Assembly: GCF_002807035.1 (NCBI RefSeq)
Contig: NZ_NIUC01000002.1
Span: forward strand, 1,207,267-1,271,266
Reading direction: 5' to 3'
Source: Algoriphagus formosus
GTDB lineage: Bacteria > Bacteroidota > Bacteroidia > Cytophagales > Cyclobacteriaceae
Length of the DNA: 64,000 nt
Shown: piece by piece, positions 40,173-48,195 of the stretch
How the letters are laid out: each line of letters starts with the position of its first letter
How positions within the stretch are numbered: the stretch's first letter is position 1
Translations under genes and position numbers: made by a program
Notes under the pieces: generated by a model
What the model was told of the DNA's origin: nothing
Database searches by the model: none
What the model saw: the letters and a program-made list of their open reading frames with translations, nothing else

Positions 40173-41343
40173 AAGCCTAGCTCAGGAATTAAAAGAAGAA
40201 GTGATTTCTAACAGGAGACACCTTCATGCTAATCCTGAACTGAGTTACCAAGAGTTTGAGACAGCTAATTTTGTAAAGCAAAAACTTGAAGAAATTGGCA
40301 TTCATAAAATCGAATCGAAAGCAACTACCGGTTGGACCGCTTTGATCGAAGGGAAAAACCCTACAAAAAAGGTTATTGCGCTACGAGCCGATATGGATGC
40401 TCTGCCAATCGTGGAAGCTAATGAGGTTTCTTATAAGTCTCAAAAAGAGGGAGTTATGCATGCTTGTGGTCATGATGCACATACTGCATCTTTGCTGGGA
40501 GCAGCCAAAATTTTGCATCAGGTTCGAGATCACTTTGAAGGAACAATAAAATTACTTTTTCAGCCAGGGGAAGAAGTTGCTCCAGGTGGTGCCTCTTTTA
40601 TGATAAAAGATGGGGCTTTAGAAAACCCCAAGCCAGCTGGAATCATCGGACAGCATGTGATGCCATTTATTCCTGCGGGAAAAGTGGGTTTTCGCCAGGG
40701 CATTTATATGGCAAGTGCAGATGAACTTTACCTGACCGTGAAAGGTAAGGGAGGGCATGGAGCCATGCCAGAGACCTTAATTGATCCTGTCCTGATTGCT
40801 TCTCATTTGATTGTGGCCATGCAGCAGGTGATCAGTAGGGCTTCAAGTCCTAAAGTACCTTCTGTGCTGTCTTTTGGAAGAGTAGAAGCCCTTGGGGCTA
40901 CCAATGTGATTCCGAATGAAGTGAAAATTCAAGGTACTTTCCGAACTCTCAATGAAGAATGGAGAGCAGCAGCTCACAAAAAGATGCTTCAATTGGCACA
41001 TGGCTTAGTAGAAAGCATGGGTGGAAAGCTAGACTTTGAAATCCGAAAAGGCTATCCCTTTCTACAAAATGATCCTGAGCTCACCGCGCGAGCCACTGAT
41101 GCTGCAAAAGAGTATTTGGGTGAGGAAAATGTCGTGGACTTGGATATTTGGATGGCGGCGGAGGATTTTGCTTACTATTCGCAGGAGATCGATGGCTGCT
41201 TTTACCGCCTAGGCACTAGGAATGAGGCTAAAGGAATTGTTTCTGGAGTTCATACCCCGACTTTTGATATCGAAGAGGATGCCTTGGAAATTGGTGCCGG
41301 GCTAATGGCTTGGCTAGCCGTATCAGAACTCGAAAAAGCTTAA
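40153..41343 (+). CDS. M20D-family metallopeptidase / amidohydrolase
   Basis: This encodes 396 residues of the IAA-amino-acid hydrolase/carboxypeptidase type. Metal-site motifs are LRADMDALPI, MHACGHDAHTASLLG, PGEEVAPGGASFM and the late MAAEDFAYY. The inserted dimerisation domain lies at about 185-300. It has no signal peptide, so it hydrolyses N-acyl amino acids or peptides in the cytosol. It is in the operon with secA and overlaps the previous gene. Confidence 0.9.
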   Translation: MLKEKIKSLAQELKEEVISNRRHLHANPELSYQEFETANFVKQKLEEIGIHKIESKATTGWTALIEGKNPTKKVIALRADMDALPIVEANEVSYKSQKEGVMHACGHDAHTASLLGAAKILHQVRDHFEGTIKLLFQPGEEVAPGGASFMIKDGALENPKPAGIIGQHVMPFIPAGKVGFRQGIYMASADELYLTVKGKGGHGAMPETLIDPVLIASHLIVAMQQVISRASSPKVPSVLSFGRVEALGATNVIPNEVKIQGTFRTLNEEWRAAAHKKMLQLAHGLVESMGGKLDFEIRKGYPFLQNDPELTARATDAAKEYLGEENVVDLDIWMAAEDFAYYSQEIDGCFYRLGTRNEAKGIVSGVHTPTFDIEEDALEIGAGLMAWLAVSELEKA

Positions 41344-41401
41344 TCCTAGCTTAATTAATTATTCTATTCTCTACCGTAATTTCGAGCTTTAATTTAAAGA
41401 C

Positions 41402-42175
41402 ATGAAGGTTTACAAAACTCTGTTTCTAGCAGGCCTTATGATGCTAGCGACTTCTCAGGCATTTGCTTGGGGGCAATTAGGACACTATTTGATCGGCTAC
41501 ATGGCTGAGCGACAGATGAAAAAGTCCACCCTTAAAAAGGTTGAAAAGGTGCTCTACCCCATGTCTTTGGGGCGAAGTGGTACCTGGATGGATGAAATTC
41601 GCTCGGATAGAAACTATGATTATGCTACGACTTGGCACTACCTGACAAGTAAGGAAGGTGAATATAATCCAGAGATTCAAGAAAGTACCGGAGATGCTTT
41701 CGAGGCAATTCAGCGCTTGAAGGCCGAATTGATTGCTGGGGGATTGAGCCCAAAAGAAGAATCAGAAAAGCTTAAAATGTTGATCCACATGGTGGAAGAT
41801 ATTCATCAGCCACTACATGTAGGCACAGGGGAAGACCGTGGAGGAAATGATGTGAAGATCGAGTTTTTCGGAAGGCCAACCAATCTACATGCGCTTTGGG
41901 ACAGTGGAATGATTGAACGTCAGGGGATGAGTTACTCTGAAATTGGGGATGAACTTTTTAGAAGAATTACCCCTGAACTGCAGGATAGTTATCGTGAGGC
42001 GACTATGGAGGATTGGCTCAAGGAAGCAGTCAGTCTTCGGCCGGCTGTATACGATTTGCCCGAAGATCGCAGACTTAGCTATTTATACATGTATCAAAAT
42101 TATCATATCGCCGAGGAGCGAATGATTGCAGCAAGTGTCAGGCTCGCTCAGATTTTAGATGAGATTTACGGCTAG
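41402..42175 (+). CDS. Secreted S1/P1 nuclease
   Basis: This encodes 257 residues. A signal peptide (ending AFA) leaves Trp as first mature residue; its amino group and the following WGQLGH His are part of the trinuclear zinc site of S1/P1 nucleases. The hallmark HMVEDIHQPLHVGTGEDRGG follows at about 137, and HALWD at about 165. The protein would degrade single-stranded DNA and RNA outside the cytoplasm, supplying phosphate and nucleosides. A strong terminator follows. Confidence 0.93.
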   Translation: MKVYKTLFLAGLMMLATSQAFAWGQLGHYLIGYMAERQMKKSTLKKVEKVLYPMSLGRSGTWMDEIRSDRNYDYATTWHYLTSKEGEYNPEIQESTGDAFEAIQRLKAELIAGGLSPKEESEKLKMLIHMVEDIHQPLHVGTGEDRGGNDVKIEFFGRPTNLHALWDSGMIERQGMSYSEIGDELFRRITPELQDSYREATMEDWLKEAVSLRPAVYDLPEDRRLSYLYMYQNYHIAEERMIAASVRLAQILDEIYG

Positions 42176-42198
42176 TCGCCAAAAATAATTTTAAGTCC

Positions 42199-42237
42199 AT
42201 GACCTTGAGTGATTTGTCGCTCAAGGTCATTTTTTTA
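42199..42237 (+). terminator. Strong Rho-independent terminator
   Basis: ATGACCTTGAG and CTCAAGGTCAT are perfectly complementary around a 10-base loop and are followed by seven T. It ends the S1/P1 nuclease transcript. Confidence 0.9.
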
Positions 42238-42440
42238 TATTTAGAATTAGTGTTGAGTAAACTCGTTTATCAAAGAGTTTTTTACCAAGAGAGGCCTTGC
42301 TTAGTTTGGAAAAGAAATAGGAGAATCGTTTAGAACAAATTTTTGATTATCCACATTACGCAAGACACTCAAGAATTTTGCTGTAACTCTTAGATTAAAA
42401 AAGAGGAACGCACCTAACTGGGGTATTAAAAAACGAAGAG

Positions 42441-43085
42441 ATGAAAATCAAATTGGCCATCGCTGAGGACAATTCATTTTTGCTAAAAGCAATTTTGGAG
42501 AAGCTTGCATTTTTCCCGGATCTTGAGGTGAAGTTCCATGCCGCGAACGGATTGGATCTTTTAGAAAAGCTGGAGGAAGACTCCAATGTGGAATTAATCC
42601 TTATGGACATTGAAATGCCTAAAATGGATGGCATCAAGGCAGTGGAGGAAGTGAGCAAGCGATATCCACAGATCAAAACCATCATGCTCACTGTTTTTGA
42701 TAATGACGAGCATATTTTCCGAGCGATTCAGGCCGGTGCACATGGATATTTTTTGAAAGAGGTTAGTCCTCCCGATCTGCATCAAGGTATTTTGGATACT
42801 TTGGAGGGTGGAGCTGCGATAACACCGAATATAGCTTTAAAAACGCTTAAGCTTCTAAGAAATCCACCGAATTTTGATAAGCCAAAAGAAGATATATCGC
42901 TTACCAAACGGGAAATAGAAATTTTAGAACAAACAGCTAAAGGCCTTAGCTACAACCAAATAGGTGAAAATCTATTTATTTCTCCCAAGACAGTTCGAAA
43001 ACATATTGAAAATATTTACAATAAACTCCAAGTCCATAATAAAATGGAAGCCGTACAGAAAGCGGTGAAGAATCGGCTTATTTAA
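42441..43085 (+). CDS. NarL/FixJ-type response regulator
   Basis: This encodes 214 residues. The receiver domain has the acidic pair near the N-terminus (AEDN), phosphoacceptor Asp56 (LILMDIEMPKMDG), Thr84 and Lys106. The C-terminal LuxR-type HTH starts at about 150 (LTKREIEILEQTAKGLSYNQ, then FISPKTVRKHIENIYNKLQV). No histidine kinase gene is adjacent, so the partner is elsewhere. The 265-bp region upstream holds only the terminator and an AT-rich stretch in which I see no clear promoter. Confidence 0.92.
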   Translation: MKIKLAIAEDNSFLLKAILEKLAFFPDLEVKFHAANGLDLLEKLEEDSNVELILMDIEMPKMDGIKAVEEVSKRYPQIKTIMLTVFDNDEHIFRAIQAGAHGYFLKEVSPPDLHQGILDTLEGGAAITPNIALKTLKLLRNPPNFDKPKEDISLTKREIEILEQTAKGLSYNQIGENLFISPKTVRKHIENIYNKLQVHNKMEAVQKAVKNRLI

Positions 43086-43169
43086 ATTATTGGATGTCCA
43101 CTAAAAAAAATCTTAGAACCGAATCAATTTTGGAAAAATGTCGTTAAATTAAGGACAAATTTCTCAAAG

Positions 43170-43670
43170 ATGAGCAATTCAGATCAACAAAAGTTAGGGA
43201 TAGTAGCTGAGGAGATGGCTACGTATATGACTAGTGTTCCTGGATATTCCCGCTATCCTTCGATGCGTGGTATCCCTTTGAGTGGCTTTTTTTCGGACAG
43301 AATGCTTGTAGTTGATATGATTCGAATGGGGATTCCGACCTCGCTTTTCCTGTCCATCAAGGACTTAGCGCCATTCTCTGATCAAGAGTGGTCAGATTTT
43401 CTAGATATCTCCCTAAAGTCGCTTCAGCGTTATAAAAAGGAATCGGATTACGTTTTTCGATCTATTCACTCCGAAAAAATAATAGAGCTTCTTGAGGTTG
43501 TTTATTTAGGTTTGGAGGTTTTTGATTCTGCTGCTGATTTTGAGTCTTGGCTCTACACCACCAGCCACTCTCTCGGTAATCGAAAGCCCTTAGAGCTCCT
43601 CAAAAATTCCTACGGGAAAGAGTTAGTATTACATGAGCTTCACAGAATAGACCAAGGCATTTTTGTCTGA
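43170..43670 (+). CDS. Xre/MbcA/ParS-type antitoxin
   Basis: This encodes 166 residues. The middle and C-terminal parts fit the Xre-like antitoxins paired with RES toxins: a helical DNA-binding region (DFLDISLKSLQRYKKES) and the C-terminal toxin-binding domain with DFESWLYTTSHSLGNRKPLE, LLKNSYGKELVLHEL and a final RIDQGIFV. It would bind the toxin's active site and repress the operon. Its stop overlaps the toxin start by one base (TGATG). Confidence 0.85.
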   Translation: MSNSDQQKLGIVAEEMATYMTSVPGYSRYPSMRGIPLSGFFSDRMLVVDMIRMGIPTSLFLSIKDLAPFSDQEWSDFLDISLKSLQRYKKESDYVFRSIHSEKIIELLEVVYLGLEVFDSAADFESWLYTTSHSLGNRKPLELLKNSYGKELVLHELHRIDQGIFV

Positions 43671-44137
43671 TGCGGGTTTTTCGGCTTATGCGGAAGAAGT
43701 TTGGTATAGAGCTGTCCGGCAAAGGTGCAGCACTTACTGGAAACCGCTGGAACTCTAAGGGAACTGAACTAATCTACTGTGCGGATAGTCGAGCCTTGGC
43801 CATGGCGGAAGTGGCTGTTCATCTTTCCCTATCGATTTTACCCAAGGACTATGTGATGGTGGAAATTGACATCCCTGGTGAAGTAAGTATTAAGTCTATT
43901 TATTTGGAAGATTTACCTGATCGCTGGAACAGTTTCCCTCATATTGATAGCACACAATTTATTGGTGATCAATTTGTTCAAAACAGGAGAAGCTGTGTGC
44001 TTAAAGTGCCTTCTGCAGTGGTTCCGGGAGATTATAATTATTTAATTAATCCTGCACATCTGGATTTTTCATTGATCAAAATAGTTGACCATTATGATTT
44101 TCCTTTTGACCTTAGACTTTTTGGAAAAAATATTTGA
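43670..44137 (+). CDS. RES-domain toxin (probable NAD-degrading)
   Basis: This encodes 155 residues. The three residues that name the family are in place: Arg26 (TGNRWNSKGTELIY), Glu47 (ALAMAEVAVH) and Ser115 (LKVPSAVVPGDYN). RES toxins deplete NAD+ and stop growth when the antitoxin is lost. The pair lies in ordinary chromosome, not in the prophage, and looks intact. It converges with the rRNA methyltransferase gene with eight bases between stops. Confidence 0.88.
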   Translation: MRVFRLMRKKFGIELSGKGAALTGNRWNSKGTELIYCADSRALAMAEVAVHLSLSILPKDYVMVEIDIPGEVSIKSIYLEDLPDRWNSFPHIDSTQFIGDQFVQNRRSCVLKVPSAVVPGDYNYLINPAHLDFSLIKIVDHYDFPFDLRLFGKNI

Positions 44138-44145
44138 GAACTACC

Positions 44146-45522
44146 TCAAAGATTGCGAATCCGCCAGTCTTTCGGATAGTAATTATTGATTCGGTTTCCA
44201 AGGTTTTTTATCCAACCGATTGGAAGCTGTTGATAAGTCAGCAAAATCCACCCTTCTGATTCATATTCTAGCTCCAGGTCTTTTTTTCTGAAGAAATTCA
44301 AAGCTTGCTCTTTTGTAAGCTCCAATTGTGGATAACTCGGTTTTGGTAAAATCGAAACGGCCCAATCATGAGATGGAATCCAGTTTTTACCTTGCTTCTT
44401 CCCTATTTCTGTTCCAAAGTATCGGATGTTCAGATTTTGGGAAATGTAATCGAAATGAGTTTTCCACATTTCTGGAAAGCAGAAGAAAGTGTCATTTAGC
44501 TGATAAAAGGTCTTGTTCTCAAAGCCAAGTTCTTCCGCTAGCTGATTAGATTCCCGTTCAGCAATTTCCTTCAAAAAAGGATGTTTGAAATCTTTTGGTT
44601 TTTTCGGTTCATTGGAATATGCATCCTCAGGTCTTTTCAAAACAGAGACAAAAAAGCCTTCTCCCTGAACCCGATGTGGATAAAATCTATAGCCATAAAA
44701 ATCACCTTCTTCAGTTGATAAAGTAGACTCTTCAATATTCCAACTCGAGTCTAATGAAATCCGAACTGGCTCATAGGCGAACTCAGAAGTCAAAAAACGA
44801 ATCATTTCTTCGTTTTCCTCCTTATTGAAGGTACAGGTGCTATAAAGCAAATATCCTCCTCCTTTGACCAAAGCCCCAGCCTGATCCAAGATTCTTTGTT
44901 GTCGTGATGAGCAAAGCTTCACATGGTCTGGACTCCATTCTTTTCTGGCAGTTGGATCCTTTCGAAACATTCCCTCTCCTGAGCATGGGGCGTCAATTAG
45001 AACTAAATCGAACAGCCCTTCCAAACTCTTAAAATGAGCAGGGTCATTATTCGTAACGATGCTGTTACCCAACCCCCATTTGATAAGATTTTCCTTGAGA
45101 ATCTGAGTTCGGCTTTGGATTACTTCATTGGCAACGAGCACACCTTCATTTCCTAAGTAGCTGCTCAGAAGTGTGGATTTACCTCCTGGAGCTGCCGCTA
45201 GATCCAAATAAAGACCCTTTGGTATGGATAAGCTTTCCAAAATATGTTGGATAAACATAGAGGAAGCCTCTTGCACATAGTATCCTCCTGCATGAAAAAG
45301 TGGGTCCAAGGTAAATTGAGGTCTTTTTTCTAACCAAAAACCCTCTTGGCTCCAGGAAATGGACTTGGAAGCAAATGGGGAGAATAATAATTTTTCTCTA
45401 TTTAATCGTATACTACTAATTGACTCCTGCTCCAATGACTCTTCGAACAGTTGATAGTCAACAGTACCTAATTCTTCAAGCATTTGGGACTTAAAGGCAG
45501 GATGTAGTTTGGATAAGCTCAT
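44146..45522 (-). CDS. rRNA m5C methyltransferase, RsmF/NOL1-NOP2-Sun family
   Basis: This encodes 458 residues. The SAM site LYLDLAAAPGGKSTLLSSYL is followed by two catalytic Cys motifs, LIDAPCSGEGMFRKDP and LYSTCTFNKEENEE, as in all NSUN/RsmB/RsmF enzymes. The N-terminal extension and the C-terminal RNA-binding part (about 300-458, ending PIGWIKNLGNRINNYYPKDW) match RsmF, which methylates a cytosine of 16S rRNA. The target nucleotide is inferred from family only. Confidence 0.88.
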   Translation of the reverse strand: MSLSKLHPAFKSQMLEELGTVDYQLFEESLEQESISSIRLNREKLLFSPFASKSISWSQEGFWLEKRPQFTLDPLFHAGGYYVQEASSMFIQHILESLSIPKGLYLDLAAAPGGKSTLLSSYLGNEGVLVANEVIQSRTQILKENLIKWGLGNSIVTNNDPAHFKSLEGLFDLVLIDAPCSGEGMFRKDPTARKEWSPDHVKLCSSRQQRILDQAGALVKGGGYLLYSTCTFNKEENEEMIRFLTSEFAYEPVRISLDSSWNIEESTLSTEEGDFYGYRFYPHRVQGEGFFVSVLKRPEDAYSNEPKKPKDFKHPFLKEIAERESNQLAEELGFENKTFYQLNDTFFCFPEMWKTHFDYISQNLNIRYFGTEIGKKQGKNWIPSHDWAVSILPKPSYPQLELTKEQALNFFRKKDLELEYESEGWILLTYQQLPIGWIKNLGNRINNYYPKDWRIRNL

Positions 45523-45572
45523 TTTGATTTGAAAGCTTAAAGTTGGGGCATTTTTTTTAATGGAATTCCAAG

Positions 45573-45956
45573 ATGGTTCAGAATTCCCTAAATTCCATCA
45601 TGGAAGTTGTTTTAAAAGTACTTGTCATTTTGGTTGCCATGCAGCACTTGTTTTTCTTTTGGATGGAAACTTTTGCTTGGACCTCCTTTGGAAGAAAGAC
45701 ATTTGGTGGCAAGCGAGAGTATTTTGAGCAGACCAAGTCATTGGCAGCTAATCAAGGAGTCTACAATGCTTTTCTGTCAGCGGGCCTTATCTGGTCTCTT
45801 TTTGTGGGTAAATTAGAGTTTGAAGCCATGCTTCAAGTTTTCTTTTTTGCTTGTGTGGTGATAGCAGGAATCGTTGGAGCAATTACCGTCAGTAAAAAGA
45901 TATTTTGGATTCAGAGTCTTCCTGCCCTTCTTGGATTATTATTCTTAGTTATCTAA
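45573..45956 (+). CDS. DUF1304-family membrane protein
   Basis: This encodes 127 residues with four hydrophobic helices. The conserved family segments are visible: HLFFFWMETFAW, FGGKREYFEQTKSLAANQGV and YNAFLSAGLIW. An internal start at 45,600 (MEVVLKVLVI) is equally possible. Function is unknown for this inner-membrane family. Confidence 0.8.
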   Translation: MVQNSLNSIMEVVLKVLVILVAMQHLFFFWMETFAWTSFGRKTFGGKREYFEQTKSLAANQGVYNAFLSAGLIWSLFVGKLEFEAMLQVFFFACVVIAGIVGAITVSKKIFWIQSLPALLGLLFLVI

Positions 45957-46037
45957 TCAAACCTATTATTCATGAAATCGAGCACTAAGCAAGCTACACA
46001 TACTGGGATACCTCGATTAATCGGGGAAAATGTGCGA

Positions 46038-46056
46038 CCTGCCTACCGCAGGCAGG
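46038..46056. repeat. Dispersed palindromic repeat, second copy
   Basis: CCTGCCTACCGCAGGCAGG, related to 23,530-23,548 including its flanks. It lies in the intergenic region before the FAH-family gene. Confidence 0.6.
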
Positions 46057-46200
46057 GATTCCATTTGACCTCTCAAAGACAAATTATAAACAGATGAAAT
46101 CGACACGATTAAAATCATCATTAAACACACAGGGAAATGATTATTTTAATCGTCAAAGATTCCATGTGGCCTTTCAAAATCAAATTATAAACACATGAAA
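46057..46200 (+). repeat. Duplicated leader segment before the FAH-family gene
   Basis: A 43-bp segment at 46,057-46,099 (GATTCCATTTGACC through an ATGAAA) recurs at 46,158-46,200 with about seven changes. The second copy ends in the real start codon of the gene at 46,195; the first copy's ATG leads only into a short frame. A further ATGAAATCGA at 45,973 matches that at 46,094, so the duplicated unit may be about 110-120 bp. The 238-bp gap 45,957-46,194 has no other gene. Confidence 0.65.
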
Positions 46201-47037
46201 CTATATAAACTACAACAAGGAACGCTTCTCGAAATTGATAAGCAGTTTTTCCTTGGACCACAGTTCGATTGGGATGCTTTATTGGCGCAAGACAATTTGA
46301 AAGACTATTTGTCAGAATCACGGAAATCTTGGGAAAATCTTAACCCATCAGATGCAGACGAACTGATTAGGGATCAACTTGAGGCTCCAATGGGCAATCA
46401 AGAAGTCTGGGCTGCTGGTGTAACCTACTATCGAAGCAGAACAGCTAGAATGGAAGAGTCGCAGGATTCAGGAGGAGCGGATTTTTATGACAAAGTTTAT
46501 GTGGCAGACAGACCCGAATTGTTTTTCAAAGCTACTGCATCCCGTGTTTCAACGCCTGGGGGCCAAGTCATGATTCGAAAGGATTCTACCTGGGATGTTC
46601 CAGAACCGGAGCTAACACTTTTGCTGTCTTCAACTGGGAAAATTCAGGGTTTTACCATCGGCAATGATATGAGCAGCCGAAGTATAGAAGGCGAAAACCC
46701 ACTCTATTTGCCCCAGGCAAAAGTATACCAAGGATGCGCCTCTATCGGTCCTTGTATCCTAATCCAAGATGAAATCGATGTCAACTCAGAGATTAAATTG
46801 GAGATTTTTAGGGAAGATAAATTGGTATTTGAAGGAAATACTGATTTGACACAATTAAAACGCAAACCAAAGGAATTGGCGGATTGGTTATTTAAGGCTA
46901 ATACTTTTCCAAATGGATGCTTTCTGATGACGGGAACGGGGATAGTCCCGGATGATTTTTCTCTAAAAGCAGGTGATCTGGTGAAAATCAGTATTCAAGG
47001 AATCGGAACCTTGGAGAATATCATCGGAAGCATATAA
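46195..47037 (+). CDS. Fumarylacetoacetate hydrolase family enzyme
   Basis: This encodes 280 residues. Metal-binding carboxylates of the FAH fold are visible in [13 protein letters not shown] (Glu pair) and in [15 protein letters not shown] with its Asp. The N-terminal [18 protein letters not shown] stretch is typical of the sugar-acid branch (2-keto-3-deoxy-acid dehydratase or hydrolase, AraD1-like) rather than of tyrosine breakdown. No neighbouring sugar-acid genes confirm the pathway. A duplicated leader precedes it. Confidence 0.8.
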   Translation: MKLYKLQQGTLLEIDKQFFLGPQFDWDALLAQDNLKDYLSESRKSWENLNPSDADELIRDQLEAPMGNQEVWAAGVTYYRSRTARMEESQDSGGADFYDKVYVADRPELFFKATASRVSTPGGQVMIRKDSTWDVPEPELTLLLSSTGKIQGFTIGNDMSSRSIEGENPLYLPQAKVYQGCASIGPCILIQDEIDVNSEIKLEIFREDKLVFEGNTDLTQLKRKPKELADWLFKANTFPNGCFLMTGTGIVPDDFSLKAGDLVKISIQGIGTLENIIGSI

Positions 47038-47177
47038 AAATTTCTGTAGCGAAATTATTTGGTACTGCGTATTGAAAAGGTAAGATTAAAACACTTGAAG
47101 GAATCAAGCTAGGTCCCGAAGTTTTCTCGGATCCAAGTAAGTATTCTTTCTGGGGCTCAAAAACAGATTGTTTGAAA

Positions 47178-47621
47178 ATGAAAAAAGCACATCTATTACT
47201 CTTTGTTTTGTTCATCTCCTTTTCTTGTCAGGATGACGCAGACCCAGTTCATCCTATTTTTGATTGGAATTGGGTTTTCTCAGGCTATCAGAGCAGTTGG
47301 TCAGCCGATCAAACTTTTAATCCGATTTCTGACTCTTTATACATTTATCAATTTCAAGAGAATGGTAGTTTTTCAAAAACCATAGGATCAAATAAGCTGA
47401 CAGGGACTTTTCAGATAAAAGAGGATCAGAGCAACCAACGAGAGTTTTTGTCTCTAGATTTTGATGATGCTTCCATTGAATTGCACGAGAATTCGGATGG
47501 CTTTCCATTAATTCACTCATGTACAGGAGTGTCTGAAACCTTGGTATTTGAAGAGGAAGGGACACTTTTCGGTTCTTGGTCAGCCTGTGATGGCCCTACT
47601 TTGTTTTTTACCAGAGAATAG
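47178..47621 (+). CDS. Small surface lipoprotein
   Basis: This encodes 147 residues from ATG 47,178; a TTG two codons upstream is unlikely. The lipobox FSC is followed by QDDADP, a surface-export-type signal. The mature part is beta-rich (LYIYQFQENGSFSKTI, KLTGTFQIKEDQ) and resembles lipocalin-like small Bacteroidota lipoproteins, with two later Cys that could form a disulfide. Function unknown. Confidence 0.65.
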   Translation: MKKAHLLLFVLFISFSCQDDADPVHPIFDWNWVFSGYQSSWSADQTFNPISDSLYIYQFQENGSFSKTIGSNKLTGTFQIKEDQSNQREFLSLDFDDASIELHENSDGFPLIHSCTGVSETLVFEEEGTLFGSWSACDGPTLFFTRE

Positions 47622-47689
47622 GAAATCTTGAAATACCTATCTTCTATAAGCTTGTGGATAAGTGATGAAAATTATATTTTTTTGTTGAT

Positions 47690-48130
47690 ATGAATCAGTA
47701 TTTCCAAAAGGCTATTTCCTTACCTAGTTATCCACAAGGCTATCATTTGATCACAGAAAAAGTGCTGAGTGCCATTCCAGAAATCAGAGAGATTCAAATC
47801 GGCTTTTTACAGATTTTCATTCAACATACTTCTGCGGCGCTGACAATCAATGAAAATGCTGATCCTACTGTGCGAAAGGACTTTCAAACCTTTGTAAATG
47901 AATTGATTCCGGAATCTTATCCACGCTTTATCCACACTTATGAAGGGCCGGATGATATGCCTGCGCACATCAAAGCCAGTTTTTTTGATTCTAGTCTGCA
48001 AATACCAATCACCGGTGGAAAACTTAATCTTGGAATTTGGCAAGGAATATATCTCTGTGAATTTAGGAGGAACGCTAGTTCTAGGAACCTGATTCTAACA
48101 GCCTTTGGTACTCCCCGGTCAGATAAATAG
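47690..48130 (+). CDS. YjbQ/UPF0047 family protein
   Basis: This encodes 146 residues. The family signature is clear: IFIQHTSAALTINENADPTV, then HTYEGPDDMPAHIKASFFDS and GIWQGIYLCEFR. E. coli YjbQ has weak thiamine-phosphate synthase activity; the physiological role is unsettled. It is a cytosolic single-domain protein of normal length. Confidence 0.88.
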   Translation: MNQYFQKAISLPSYPQGYHLITEKVLSAIPEIREIQIGFLQIFIQHTSAALTINENADPTVRKDFQTFVNELIPESYPRFIHTYEGPDDMPAHIKASFFDSSLQIPITGGKLNLGIWQGIYLCEFRRNASSRNLILTAFGTPRSDK

Positions 48131-48195
48131 ACCATTCATAAAATTGTATAATTCCAAGCGAGGAGTAGGCTTAGTTTTGTAAAATCAACTAGGCT

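Noticed and set aside
48172..48179. Standard promoter for the DUF5916 gene
   Set aside because: The -7-type TAGTTTTG is present, but the nearest upstream TTG is 25 bases away, outside the usual spacing, so I did not call a full promoter.
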